Part shown: piece by piece, positions 35,655 to 44,513 of the stretch | Numbering within the stretch: the first letter of the stretch is position 1 | Layout of the letters: the number at the start of each line of letters is the position of its first letter | From: Marinobacter sp. LV10R510-11A | GTDB taxonomy: Bacteria > Pseudomonadota > Gammaproteobacteria > Pseudomonadales > Oleiphilaceae | Length of the DNA stretch: 64,000 bases | Direction of reading: 5' to 3' | Assembly: GCF_900215155.1 (NCBI RefSeq) | Contig: NZ_LT907980.1 | Coordinates: forward strand, 4,092,001 to 4,156,000 | Position numbers and translations under genes: made by a program | The notes under the pieces: generated by a model | What the model was told of the DNA's origin: nothing | The model's input: only the letters and a program-made list of their open reading frames with translations | The model's database searches: none

Positions 35655-37665
35655 CGTCAACATGCCTATAGAGTTGGTCGCCCAGGTATTCACCGACAGC
35701 TCCCCCAGCATAGCCGCCAGTAGCAGAGCCCGCTCCCCCCAAAATAATGACACATGCCAGGCCACCGATACCGGCGGTTGTAACAGCGGCTATCCCACAT
35801 AATGCAGAACCGGCCGCCGCACCCATTGTGCCACCACCTACACTGCCCGCCAGTCTGCCACCTTCCGTGTACTTTACTTTCGTACATTCTTGAGGATTAC
35901 CGCTGGTGCACACCTCATGAATTTTTATACCTGAAACACTAGCATCCAATGCCATCGCTAGATAGCCACCGGCCCTGGCGTATTTGGCACCAGTCGCGAG
36001 CTTGTCATAGTGCGTCGCGTAGCCCGGTATATCACCAACGCCGGATTGCTTCCAGCTATGCACGATACTCTTGGAGGAAAGCCCCAGCGCGGACTTGAGC
36101 TTGGGGTTGTCGTTCAGCGACATGCCCTTGCGGGCAATATTGCCCAATGCAAAGTCCAGTTGTTTGAAAAGCTGTTTGCGCTTCGCAAAGAAATCCGGGC
36201 TGTTGAGGTGGCCGTGTTTGCTGTAGGTCGTTTGGTGCAATACTTCGAGGTCACGCAGCGTTGAATCGATACCCTTAATTTGTCTGGAAATCATCATGGC
36301 CCCCGCGCCCATGCCGGTGGCTGAATTGGACGTCATCGTTTCCAGCAAATCGTAATGATCGGTTAGAAACTGAGCTTCTTTCGCATCAAGCGCACGCACT
36401 TTCTGGTTGACCTGACTGGCAACCTTCATCAAATCGGCTTCTTCCTGGGTGCACTCCAACATGTTTGGATCACCGAGTATGATCATTTCGCCTGGCAGAA
36501 CCCGTTCGCGGATGTTGGGGTTCAGACGATCAAAACTGTCCGGCTTGGCAGAAGCGTCGCCATACAAGCTTTGCAGCAGAGCACTTTTACTCATGACCTC
36601 TCGAACAACGTGAAATCCTGGCTCAGCGTGATCTGCTGCGTCTTCTTTGCTGCCTGCGCTGCTCGATATTGAGGTGCTGGTTGTGTTTGTTTTGGCTGTT
36701 GATTGGCTTACATTACTTGAATCGTGTTGATGTAATTTGCAGCGCCCACGCTCATCAAACTCACAGCCGGAAACGGCCAGGCTGCCAGCACTGGCAGCCT
36801 CTTTTAATACGGTTTTTGCTGGCGTCAGCGTCGTTTTTCCAGGCGCCAGTGTTGCTTTTACAGTGGCAGTCGTCGCCGAGGCGGCGGCGAAACCCGTTGC
36901 ATTCGCGGCGCGTGGTGCCGCATCCGCGCGCTGCTCCACATTGGCCAATCCGCCCGGAGCCGTTTTTTCTCCGGCTGCAGTCATGGCTTGCGGAAGGTCC
37001 GGAGCCTTAACAGCTGCAGCGGTGCCACTCCCAGGCCCACCCCCAGAATTCATCCGCACCAGCGGCCCAGAGATAGTCACCCCACTCGGATCGACCTTCA
37101 CAAAGCTGCCACCGGCTTTCAGAGTCACTTCTGCGCCGGCTTCGATAACAATCTTCATGCCCGCTTTATGGTGAATCTCATTGCCGGCTTCGACGAGCTG
37201 CGCTTTGCCGAATTTGCTGTGATGGCTGCCGTTAGCTGCGAGGCTGTAGTCGCCACCGATCTTTTCCCGGTGTTCGCCATCCACGGTTGTGTGATCGTTG
37301 GCTTTAACCTGGCTGAACCGGTCATTCTCAACGGTTAAATGGCTGTCGTTTTTAATGACTTCGGTGCGGTTGTTTTCGGTGAGCAGATCCAGGTCTTTTT
37401 GAGCGTGGATGTAGATTTGCTGTTTATCTGCTTCGTCTTCAAAGCGTAACTCGTTGCTGCCTTCGCCCTTGTGTGTCTGAGTTTTCAGGGTGGTGCGGGT
37501 TTTGTGCTCAGGCAGCGAGTAGGGCGGTGTGTTGGTGGCGTGGTGTGTTGTTCCTGTGATGATGGGCTGATCCGGGTCGCCATCAAGGAAGGAGACGATC
37601 ACTTCGTGGCCGATTCTTGGCAGTGCCATGAAACCATACTGGCCGCCTGCCCAGCCTTGGCTCAC
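35647..37665 (-). CDS. Orphan VgrG C-terminal half with toxin-like tail (cassette 2)
   Basis: A 672-residue frame that starts in the middle of VgrG. Residues 1-215 match the second half of the intact VgrG at 42266-44383 almost exactly (gp5-type OB fold end and beta-helix). Then come a variable linker with [14 protein letters not shown] at about 297-310, the conserved block (about 343-418), a helical region, and a Gly/Ala-rich hydrophobic end (about 590-660) ending YRHVDDD. The gp27-like half of VgrG is missing. The frame is open for about 14 more codons upstream, with homology to VgrG beginning near 37700. The tail looks like a membrane-inserting toxin; this is inferred from hydrophobicity and the membrane immunity candidate. 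Confidence 0.75.
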   Translation of the reverse strand: MSQGWAGGQYGFMALPRIGHEVIVSFLDGDPDQPIITGTTHHATNTPPYSLPEHKTRTTLKTQTHKGEGSNELRFEDEADKQQIYIHAQKDLDLLTENNRTEVIKNDSHLTVENDRFSQVKANDHTTVDGEHREKIGGDYSLAANGSHHSKFGKAQLVEAGNEIHHKAGMKIVIEAGAEVTLKAGGSFVKVDPSGVTISGPLVRMNSGGGPGSGTAAAVKAPDLPQAMTAAGEKTAPGGLANVEQRADAAPRAANATGFAAASATTATVKATLAPGKTTLTPAKTVLKEAASAGSLAVSGCEFDERGRCKLHQHDSSNVSQSTAKTNTTSTSISSSAGSKEDAADHAEPGFHVVREVMSKSALLQSLYGDASAKPDSFDRLNPNIRERVLPGEMIILGDPNMLECTQEEADLMKVASQVNQKVRALDAKEAQFLTDHYDLLETMTSNSATGMGAGAMMISRQIKGIDSTLRDLEVLHQTTYSKHGHLNSPDFFAKRKQLFKQLDFALGNIARKGMSLNDNPKLKSALGLSSKSIVHSWKQSGVGDIPGYATHYDKLATGAKYARAGGYLAMALDASVSGIKIHEVCTSGNPQECTKVKYTEGGRLAGSVGGGTMGAAAGSALCGIAAVTTAGIGGLACVIILGGAGSATGGYAGGAVGEYLGDQLYRHVDDD
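36411..36635. repeat. 225-bp near-identical block, copy 2
   Basis: This is the partner of 34596-34820. It encodes residues about 343-418 of cassette 2, including [19 protein letters not shown], which resembles the end of a LysM-like repeat. Two mismatches were counted by eye. Confidence 0.85.
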
Positions 37666-37695
37666 GCGCAGCCATGCGCTGCTGTGCTCGTTATT
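37024..37695. repeat. VgrG C-terminal core repeat, copy in cassette 2
   Basis: This segment is a close copy of about 42504-43174 in the intact vgrG, in the same orientation. It encodes the stretch from [17 protein letters not shown] to the [10 protein letters not shown] linker. Scattered third-position differences are visible, so it is older than the 225-bp block match. Borders are approximate. Confidence 0.8.
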
Positions 37696-37853
37696 CTCTT
37701 TGCTTTTTGCCTTGCTTTGCAGCTGGCGTCGGCCTTAAGCGTTGTAGGAGCAGCTGGTTATAAGGGGGTGAGGTTTTCTTCATGGAGCCTCCCGAGGCAT
37801 TCCGGTAGAATCCTGTTCCATTATCAGTACAAGCCGGAAAGGACACCGCACCC

Positions 37854-38729
37854 ATGAATACACATCGAACGCTCACCCGTTTTCTCCCCTGCTTGCTGAT
37901 CAGCGCCATTGGCCTGCCCGGCTGCAGCTTTTATTACGAATCACAGGCAAAGGACATGGTAGGGCGCCAGATGGATGCCATGGTGTTCGTGGAGGGGGGT
38001 GAGTTCATGATGGGAAATCCAGGGGGGTGGAGTGTCCGTAGTGACACGATTCCGGTTCACCGTGTGATCCTGGATGACTTCTATATCCAGAAGTATGAGG
38101 TGACTCAGGGGGATTTTGAGTTGTTTATGGAGGTGACGGGGTATGAGCCATCCGATGATCGCTATGACAACAAAAGAGATGAAATGCCCGAACGTTTTGA
38201 CGATGAATTGCCAGCCGTCACATCCTGGGTAGATGCGAATGCCTTCTGTCAATGGATGGGGAAAAAAACCGGCAGCGAAGTACGACTTCCCACAGAGGCT
38301 GAGTGGGAATTTACTGCACGAGCCCGCGGACAAATGCTTCGCTATGCGACCGAGAACGGTGAAGCAATTGAAGGTGTCACCATGGCCGCTGAAGTCAAAA
38401 ATAGTAGGTACGACACCTCACCCCGTAAAGCTGCCATGCCCACACCGCCGGGCACATTTCCGCCAAACCCGCTGGGCTTATATGATATGTCCGGCAATGC
38501 CGGAGAGTGGGTAAAAGACTATTACACCAAGAACTACTATCAAAACTCACCGAGTAGTAACCCTCCTGGCCCAGACGATGGCGAAAAGGGCATGTTCGGA
38601 GATTCCTACAGAGTTCTCCGAGGGGGAGATTACGAAGAGTTCGTAGGTAATACCACAGTTACCAGAAGAAAAGGTTCCCCCAAGCTTGCGGCAGAGACAC
38701 GGGGCATGAGGTGCGCCATGGAGAATTAA
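37854..38729 (+). CDS. SUMF1/formylglycine-generating-enzyme-fold lipoprotein, candidate T6SS immunity protein
   Basis: A 291-residue lipoprotein: signal peptide with lipobox GLPGC (Cys24), then a SUMF1-type domain seen in MVFVEGGEFMMG, YEVTQGDFELFM, RLPTEAEWEFTARARG, GLYDMSGNAGEWVKDYY and RVLRGGDYE. The copper-binding cysteines of true formylglycine enzymes are not evident. Proteins of this type are common beside T6SS effector genes. It is the only non-leftward gene of the island and its stop is 24 bp from the stop of the LysM effector gene. An immunity role against that effector in the periplasm is inferred. Confidence 0.82.
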   Translation: MNTHRTLTRFLPCLLISAIGLPGCSFYYESQAKDMVGRQMDAMVFVEGGEFMMGNPGGWSVRSDTIPVHRVILDDFYIQKYEVTQGDFELFMEVTGYEPSDDRYDNKRDEMPERFDDELPAVTSWVDANAFCQWMGKKTGSEVRLPTEAEWEFTARARGQMLRYATENGEAIEGVTMAAEVKNSRYDTSPRKAAMPTPPGTFPPNPLGLYDMSGNAGEWVKDYYTKNYYQNSPSSNPPGPDDGEKGMFGDSYRVLRGGDYEEFVGNTTVTRRKGSPKLAAETRGMRCAMEN

Positions 38730-38753
38730 AAGGCCAAGACAAACAGGCAGGTG

Positions 38754-41450
38754 TCATCGCACAGCCAGAGTGGATAGCCATGTCTCGGCCCGTTCTGCCA
38801 GGGCAGAACGGAAGAGCCTCTTTACAATTAGCTCAGCGTAGTTGTTTTTAAGGTCCTGAAATCCACCTTTACGCTTTTCATTTCCCATTCGCTTGAGGAC
38901 TTCAACAAACTCCCTGTGTCTATCGATTGTCTCAAGAATTTCAATCAAAGCCTGATCCGCGATTTCTCTGTATGGATCCTGAAAGCTTAACAAGCCGGAG
39001 CTGTTTTCTAACAACGTATCCAGAAGTTCCGCCTTCGTCAGGGGGGTAAGCTCTGTTAGCTTGCCATTTTCCAGAACACCCTGCGCAATATCACGCACCC
39101 TAGTGCCAACCGCATTCAAGTTTTCCCAGTAACTCTGAATTTCAAACAGGTCGTAACTAAAGAAGCTAACGACATCCTCTTTAGATACGGCGAAGGCTTT
39201 GATCAAGAAGCTGAGATGTTCGAATGCCTTATCATCAATCCAGTCCAGGAACCTGAAGTCACTCTGTTCCAGAGACCACCGAACAAACTTAACCAGTTCC
39301 CAAATCTGGGCACCGTTCAGCTCCGCAGCGATGCCACCGCCGCCACCGGGCCCGAGTACCAGATGACCCTTCACATAGGCCACCAATTTGCTTTCCTGGA
39401 GGCCAATTCTGAAATCAAATCCGCCACCAATGCCCGCAGAAACAGCTAGCTCACCTTTAACCTCCAGCAACGACAGGTATTGGGAATCAGTGTCACGCTG
39501 TTTATCGCTGACGGAACCAGGTTTGGATCCGCTAGGCTGAGATTCAGTGACTTTTTGATAAGCTCCCTTCCACTTAACTCCAAACGTCGCCTCATTACTC
39601 AGGCTGGCACCCGCAAAAGCTTCCCCGTTGGTTTCACCGGAAATTCCCACATTCCCCGGCGCGCTGGAAATCGTCGCACGGGCTGCAAGGGATGCGCAGG
39701 CTCCTGCGAACCCTCGGATGCGGTACTCGGCATCCGCCCGGAAATAGCCGCAGTTGAGCTCCGTCAGATTGCCCTCATGGTTCTCGTACTTCAGGATTAA
39801 TTCTGAGCCCAGTTCGTTCGGGATCTGAGCCTTAAGTACGGCCTCACCCTGCATGAGGCTGTACGCACCTTCCAGCTTTCCGCCGATGTAGGCTTCATTT
39901 TTTTCCGGGTCGTAGGCATTGGCCAGGCCGCACTGGGCGGCGAAGCGGAACATCTGGGCCTCGGCGCTGGCTGCGAAGCGACCATCCTCGGTGGATACTT
40001 CTTTTTTAAGAAGCTCCACTTCAAGTCGGTTGAAGAAATTGTCGTCCTTGTTCTTCCATTCACCCAGTTTGAGCGACAGGGTTTTGCTGGTCTTTAGTGC
40101 CTCTTTAGCATCGCCCCAGGCGCGTTTGAAGTCCTTCGCCTGCATGGCTGTCCGGACATCCGAAGTTTTCAGGGATTTCCAGTTTCTGCGCAGCTGATCC
40201 GCCATTTCCCGACGCATGTAGCGGTAGCCGCCGGTACCGGTGTGTTTGATTTCCACCAGAGGATGGCGCTTCATCGAGGCCACCTGGGGCCTCGCGATAT
40301 GTTCTACCGGGGTACTGTTGTCTACCAGCTCTCTCAGTTTTTTCTCGATACCGGTCATCAATGACCGGCGTTCTTCTTGGCGTTTGCGGTATGGTTGCAC
40401 CGTATCATCGGCCATCAACATGACCAGCCGGATCACAGGGCTGACCTTGGTGGAATACTCGATGACATAATCCATGTATGGGAGCAGGTCATCATCCAGC
40501 TCCCGAAACCGTTTGGTCTTTGAGGCCAGGTCTGCGACATCCGTTTCGGAGATGTAGCTTGGCCAAAGGGTAGCCTCTTTAAGCTCGTCCGCTTCGTAAC
40601 GAAGCTGGGCAACTGTCGACTTAGACTTTTCGGATTTTTCTGCCACCCGGTATTCAATTTCTGCTTCCAGTGCTGCCCGAAGGAGCTTCAGGCGCTCATC
40701 CATGCGGGTAAGGTCTTGCTCAGAGCTTTTTGTGGCTTCCTCGTGGGCTTTTATTTTGTTATCAACAAAATCAAGCGTAGATTCCAGTTCGCTGCAATAG
40801 ACGGTGAAAAACTGAAGCGAGAGCTTGTCTCTCGGATTCTGGAAATTACGCTCTCTGCCTGGAATCAGGATCTGGTTGCGAACGTTGTCAATTTCATAGT
40901 TGATCCGCTTCTTTCGGCGACGCTGATGCTCCAGGCGTTCCTGTTCACGTTTCCAGCGGGCTTCATAATCCGCCAGCAACTCCCGGGCAGTGGTGCTGTG
41001 ATCCGGTTTCGGTAGTGCACCCAATGCCTTCAGCTTGCCCCAGGCCTTTGCCCTTGCTTCAGGAATCTTGTCTGCAACACCTTTCTCTGCCTCAGCCAGT
41101 TCCGCAATGGGCTCGTTCAGAAGACGGATTTCTTCTTCAAGCTCTTTCAGTTGGATTTCGGTCAGAGCAAACACCTGCTCGTCATCGTCGGTAAGTTGAA
41201 CAAGGGCTACACATTCTAAGGCGCAGTCAGAGCATTCAGTATCGTCCGACGAATCATCGTTAGCAGACTGTGCTGGCGGTAGGGACTTCGTCGGTTCGGC
41301 GGCCGTGGGAACCAACAGATTCCACCCTGTTTCAATGTGGTTCACATCTTCGATAATTGGATTCTCGGCCTTGATCGCACCCAGCGATACCTTGTAGCGA
41401 GAGGCAATGCCAGAAAGGGTTTCGCCAGCCTGGACTTTATGTTGTTGCAT
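38754..41450 (-). CDS. LysM-domain putative T6SS effector (898 aa)
   Basis: A large protein with an N-terminal LysM peptidoglycan-binding module (HKVQAGETLSGIASRYKVSL to NLLVPT, residues 4-50). Next come a Cys pair region (CSDCALEC), long charged helices (about 95-430), a beta-rich middle, and a Gly-rich segment (LVLGPGGGGGIAAELNG, about 690-705). A helical C-terminus follows. There is no signal peptide, as expected for a VgrG-delivered protein. Its start overlaps the DUF4123 adaptor gene by 14 bp. No known catalytic motif is recognised, so the activity is unknown. A partial copy lies at 32957-33536. Confidence 0.8.
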   Translation of the reverse strand: MQQHKVQAGETLSGIASRYKVSLGAIKAENPIIEDVNHIETGWNLLVPTAAEPTKSLPPAQSANDDSSDDTECSDCALECVALVQLTDDDEQVFALTEIQLKELEEEIRLLNEPIAELAEAEKGVADKIPEARAKAWGKLKALGALPKPDHSTTARELLADYEARWKREQERLEHQRRRKKRINYEIDNVRNQILIPGRERNFQNPRDKLSLQFFTVYCSELESTLDFVDNKIKAHEEATKSSEQDLTRMDERLKLLRAALEAEIEYRVAEKSEKSKSTVAQLRYEADELKEATLWPSYISETDVADLASKTKRFRELDDDLLPYMDYVIEYSTKVSPVIRLVMLMADDTVQPYRKRQEERRSLMTGIEKKLRELVDNSTPVEHIARPQVASMKRHPLVEIKHTGTGGYRYMRREMADQLRRNWKSLKTSDVRTAMQAKDFKRAWGDAKEALKTSKTLSLKLGEWKNKDDNFFNRLEVELLKKEVSTEDGRFAASAEAQMFRFAAQCGLANAYDPEKNEAYIGGKLEGAYSLMQGEAVLKAQIPNELGSELILKYENHEGNLTELNCGYFRADAEYRIRGFAGACASLAARATISSAPGNVGISGETNGEAFAGASLSNEATFGVKWKGAYQKVTESQPSGSKPGSVSDKQRDTDSQYLSLLEVKGELAVSAGIGGGFDFRIGLQESKLVAYVKGHLVLGPGGGGGIAAELNGAQIWELVKFVRWSLEQSDFRFLDWIDDKAFEHLSFLIKAFAVSKEDVVSFFSYDLFEIQSYWENLNAVGTRVRDIAQGVLENGKLTELTPLTKAELLDTLLENSSGLLSFQDPYREIADQALIEILETIDRHREFVEVLKRMGNEKRKGGFQDLKNNYAELIVKRLFRSALAERAETWLSTLAVR

Positions 41451-42303
41451 GGTCGTACTCCATTAAGCATTCCATTGCTTCAAGACGATCTTCGTCGGTC
41501 ATATCAGCATTTTCCACCAAGGCTCTGAATGCCGAATCGGACAATAGAGGTGCGCCACTCTGAATGGCCAATCTCAGCCAGCGTTCCTGCTGGGCAACCT
41601 TAAGAAACCCGTGATCATGAGCATGCTGTAGCTGCTCCAGCACCCATAGGCGCTTATCTCCGTCAGAACTGAGATGGTCGTCGTACACCGAAGCCCAACG
41701 ACAGGCCCGGTCTGCCATTCGATAATCAGGCAAACTACCCAGCTGTGATTCGGACAGCCTCCATTCCAAAACAGACGAACCCGGCTTTATTTCACTATGA
41801 TCCTGCCAACTTAACCACTGATTCGTGTCGTGCCAGAACAACATCCAATTTAACGGTAAAAGTCCCTGTGTTCGGGTTCCTAACGCAGCCAAAAGCGCTT
41901 TCAGGGAGCGAGGTTCATAGAAACGAAACAGGCGATCATCAGATTCTGCCAATGCAAAGAGGCGGCTTCTGCTCCAGGCCAGAGTCTCTTCATAGTCCAG
42001 GCTGTTTTTAATCAGTATGCCTATCGCTCCGGCTGTCAGGGTGTCCGTAACTATTGCCTGAAAGTCAGCCCGGCCACGCAAATCAACCAAAATGGGGCCA
42101 AACTGCCATCCGCTCTGCCACCGGGTAAGCTCCAGAAGGGAATCCCATCGGATGGGGCCCCGATCCATGGCGCCATATAAGGATGTCAGAAACCCTGGCG
42201 ACCCTGCCAAGTCGATTACGGCGAAATCCGACAACGCAGGCTTACCGGAAGCTACTGATAATTGGTCAAGAGTGCTGATGTAGAGTGCAGCGTCCATGCT
42301 CAT
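41437..42303 (-). CDS. DUF4123 T6SS effector adaptor (Tap/TEC chaperone)
   Basis: A 288-residue protein with an N-terminal DUF4123 domain (about 20-145): SDFAVIDLAG near the start, a middle SGWQFGPILVDLRG, and FRFYEPRSLKALLAAL at the end. DUF4123 proteins load a specific effector on the cognate VgrG tip. It overlaps vgrG at its start and the LysM gene at its end, so the three form a VgrG-adaptor-effector unit. The start at 42303 overlaps vgrG by 38 bp; 42297 is an alternative. Confidence 0.88.
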   Translation of the reverse strand: MSMDAALYISTLDQLSVASGKPALSDFAVIDLAGSPGFLTSLYGAMDRGPIRWDSLLELTRWQSGWQFGPILVDLRGRADFQAIVTDTLTAGAIGILIKNSLDYEETLAWSRSRLFALAESDDRLFRFYEPRSLKALLAALGTRTQGLLPLNWMLFWHDTNQWLSWQDHSEIKPGSSVLEWRLSESQLGSLPDYRMADRACRWASVYDDHLSSDGDKRLWVLEQLQHAHDHGFLKVAQQERWLRLAIQSGAPLLSDSAFRALVENADMTDEDRLEAMECLMEYDHATT

Positions 42304-44383
42304 CGTACTCGCAGTCAGAAATGATCGAGGCGCCCTTACTGGTGGATTCTTTCAGTAAAGCTGAATAATCGGTAACAGGGTGCTGTGCTTCCGCAGTCGC
42401 ATTACTCCGCTGGTCGTTAAGGGCAAGCTTGGCTGAATTACCACCAATGCGCTCGGGCCCTTCAGAACTAGGTAATGCAGGAACCTTGGCGGCTGCGGAT
42501 GCACCACTCCCAGGCCCGCCCCCAGAGTTCATCCGCACCAATGGCCCAGAAATAGTCACCCCACTCGGATCCACCTTCACAAAGCTACCACCAGCCTTCA
42601 GAGTTACCTCTGCGCCTGCTTCGATGACAATCTTTAAGCCCGCTTTGTGGTGGATTTCATTGCCGGCTTCGACGAGCTGCGCTTTGCCGAATTTGCTGTG
42701 ATGGCTGCCGTTAACTGCGAGGCTGTAGTCGCCGCCGATTTTTTCCCGGTGTTCGCCATTTACGGTTGTGTGATCGTTGGCTTTCACGTGGCTGAACCGG
42801 TCATTCTCAACGGTTAAATGGCTGTCATTTTTGATGACTTCGGTGCGGTTGTTTTCGGTGAGCAGGTCGAGGTCTTTTTGAGCGTGGATGTAGATTTGCT
42901 GTTTATCTGCTTCGTCTTCAAAGCGTAGCTCGTTACTGCCTTTGCCCTTGTGTGTCTGGGTTTTCAGGGTGGTGCGGGTTTTGTGCTCGGGCAGGGAGTA
43001 GGGCGGTGTGTTGGTGGCGTGGTGTGTTGTTCCTGTGATGATGGGCTGATCCGGGTCGCCATCGAGGAAGGAGACGATCACTTCGTGGCTGATTCTTGGC
43101 AGTGCCATGAAACCATACTGGCCGCCTGCCCAGCCTTGGCTCACGCGCAGCCAGGCACTGCTGTGTTCATCGTTCTTACTGTATCTGTCCCAGGGAAACC
43201 TTACCTTTACCCGCCCATATTCGTCGCAGTGAATCTCTTCGCCTTCCGGGCCGGTAACGATGGCAATTTGGGGCCCGTCCATTAGGGGGCGGTGATTGCA
43301 CAGTGGCCGCCAGGTTTTGGTGGCCGGAACAGCGCTGAACAGGTTGTGATAAGTGGTCGGTTTAGAGCCGCCTTCTTCTGCCAGGGCCTGGGGTTGCTCG
43401 CCCACGTGAGTAATGGCGGTAAGTAGCCATTCCCGGTTCAGTTTATTGCTGTCGTGGTTGGTGAGTTCCACTTTGGCGCCGCAGGTGAAGTCTGGGCGAT
43501 TGCTTTCGCCGTTGGCGATGCTGACGTCGTTTCTGAGGGCGTCAAGCCGAGCGCCTGTAAACGGCTGACCGCTGGCGTCGGCTTTGAACCGACCCGGGTA
43601 GTCGAAGTGTTGATAGTCTTGGCGGTGGTTGGCACTGGTTGCGTTCTGCTCGTGCATCAACGCATAGGATGGGTTCTTGAAGGTGTAGTCTTTCATCGCC
43701 ACGGAGGCGGCACGAACCCGCTCTTCGTGGCGGAAGCGGAATACCGCAGGCTGCTTGGTGCTTCCGCCTGCTTTGCCGTTATATTCGACAGCTTCCAACC
43801 GAGGCGCATCGCCGTGATGGTCGGCTATGATTAGGCCGGGTTGTTCGTCCCCCTCTACGCTGCCGTGTTGGTAGCGGTAGTGCCAACCTTCTTCTGCAGC
43901 CAACCGTTCCATGAATGCGAGGTCGCTTTCCCGATGTTGAACGCAGTACTCCCGCTCCTGTGGGGTGCGCTTCAAATCAAACACCGAGTTCACAATGCCG
44001 CGCTCTTCCAAAAGAGTACGCACGATGGTGTCTGTGGTTTGGGTTTGGAAAATACGGCTGTTGCGCATCAGCCCTAGGCGCCATATGGGAGGCTGAATGA
44101 TCAACTCATAGCGGGTGCGACGATGGCCAGTGTCACCCCGTGCAAACTCGTTCACTACGCCGGTAAAACGGCGAAGGGGTATGCCGTCCTGCCAGACCAC
44201 CAGATCTACCGGCTGCTCCAGTACATCAGCGGCCTGAATAGCAGAATCCGTGCTGGCCAGTATTAAGCGGCCATGGAAAAGCTCCGAAAGACCTTCGGTT
44301 AGCGCAAAGCTGACGAGAGAGAAAACATCTTCGGGAAGCTCGCCGACACGTGCGGTGAACTGCAATCCATTTGCCTGAGGCAT
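42266..44383 (-). CDS. vgrG: T6SS spike protein VgrG (TssI)
   Basis: A 705-residue trimeric spike protein. The N-terminal gp27-like part (about 1-370) opens LQFTARVGELPEDVFSLVSF. The gp5-like OB fold contains HCDEYGRVKVRFPWDR and [19 protein letters not shown]. The beta-helix ends at [10 protein letters not shown] (about 620). A short tail ends with CEYDEHGRCTLHQHS. VgrG caps the Hcp tube and carries effectors. Unlike the cassettes downstream, this VgrG has no toxin domain. No other tss genes are in the window, so the secretion apparatus must be encoded elsewhere. Confidence 0.95.
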   Translation of the reverse strand: MPQANGLQFTARVGELPEDVFSLVSFALTEGLSELFHGRLILASTDSAIQAADVLEQPVDLVVWQDGIPLRRFTGVVNEFARGDTGHRRTRYELIIQPPIWRLGLMRNSRIFQTQTTDTIVRTLLEERGIVNSVFDLKRTPQEREYCVQHRESDLAFMERLAAEEGWHYRYQHGSVEGDEQPGLIIADHHGDAPRLEAVEYNGKAGGSTKQPAVFRFRHEERVRAASVAMKDYTFKNPSYALMHEQNATSANHRQDYQHFDYPGRFKADASGQPFTGARLDALRNDVSIANGESNRPDFTCGAKVELTNHDSNKLNREWLLTAITHVGEQPQALAEEGGSKPTTYHNLFSAVPATKTWRPLCNHRPLMDGPQIAIVTGPEGEEIHCDEYGRVKVRFPWDRYSKNDEHSSAWLRVSQGWAGGQYGFMALPRISHEVIVSFLDGDPDQPIITGTTHHATNTPPYSLPEHKTRTTLKTQTHKGKGSNELRFEDEADKQQIYIHAQKDLDLLTENNRTEVIKNDSHLTVENDRFSHVKANDHTTVNGEHREKIGGDYSLAVNGSHHSKFGKAQLVEAGNEIHHKAGLKIVIEAGAEVTLKAGGSFVKVDPSGVTISGPLVRMNSGGGPGSGASAAAKVPALPSSEGPERIGGNSAKLALNDQRSNATAEAQHPVTDYSALLKESTSKGASIISDCEYDEHGRCTLHQHS
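42504..43174. repeat. VgrG C-terminal core repeat, copy in intact vgrG
   Basis: Partner of 37024-37695. The pair would permit homologous recombination that moves the cassette 2 toxin tail onto the intact VgrG, deleting the adaptor, LysM effector and SUMF1 genes between them. Borders are approximate. Confidence 0.8.
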
Positions 44384-44484
44384 ATCTTCAATCCTTGAAG
44401 GTATGTTTATCTGGTGATAAAGCTGAGCAGAAGGTTACCGGTGCTGGCGTGGAAAATCCAGTGGCTCGGTCGATTAACGCATCG

Positions 44485-44508
44485 TTAAGCAGGCCATTAA
44501 GCAGGCCA
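44485..44508. repeat. Tandem 12-bp repeat upstream of vgrG
   Basis: TTAAGCAGGCCA occurs twice in direct succession, followed by TTAAAC, just after the methyltransferase stop codon. It lies about 100 bp upstream of vgrG. It is probably a simple slippage duplication. Confidence 0.6.
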
Positions 44509-44513
44509 TTAAA

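Noticed and set aside
37854..38729. Active sulfatase-maturing enzyme
   Set aside because: The typical active-site cysteines are not evident, there is a lipobox, and no sulfatase gene is nearby.
42950..43285. Plus-strand open frame of 111 codons opposite vgrG, with a similar one at 37471-37857
   Set aside because: The two frames are similar only because both lie opposite the duplicated VgrG core. They have no ribosome-binding site and no family.
32957..44383. Complete T6SS apparatus or prophage tail module
   Set aside because: No tssB, tssC, hcp, clpV, tssM, baseplate or tail genes are present; only the spike and cargo genes are here.
44485..44508. CRISPR or iteron array
   Set aside because: Only two adjacent 12-bp copies without spacers; simple tandem duplication.
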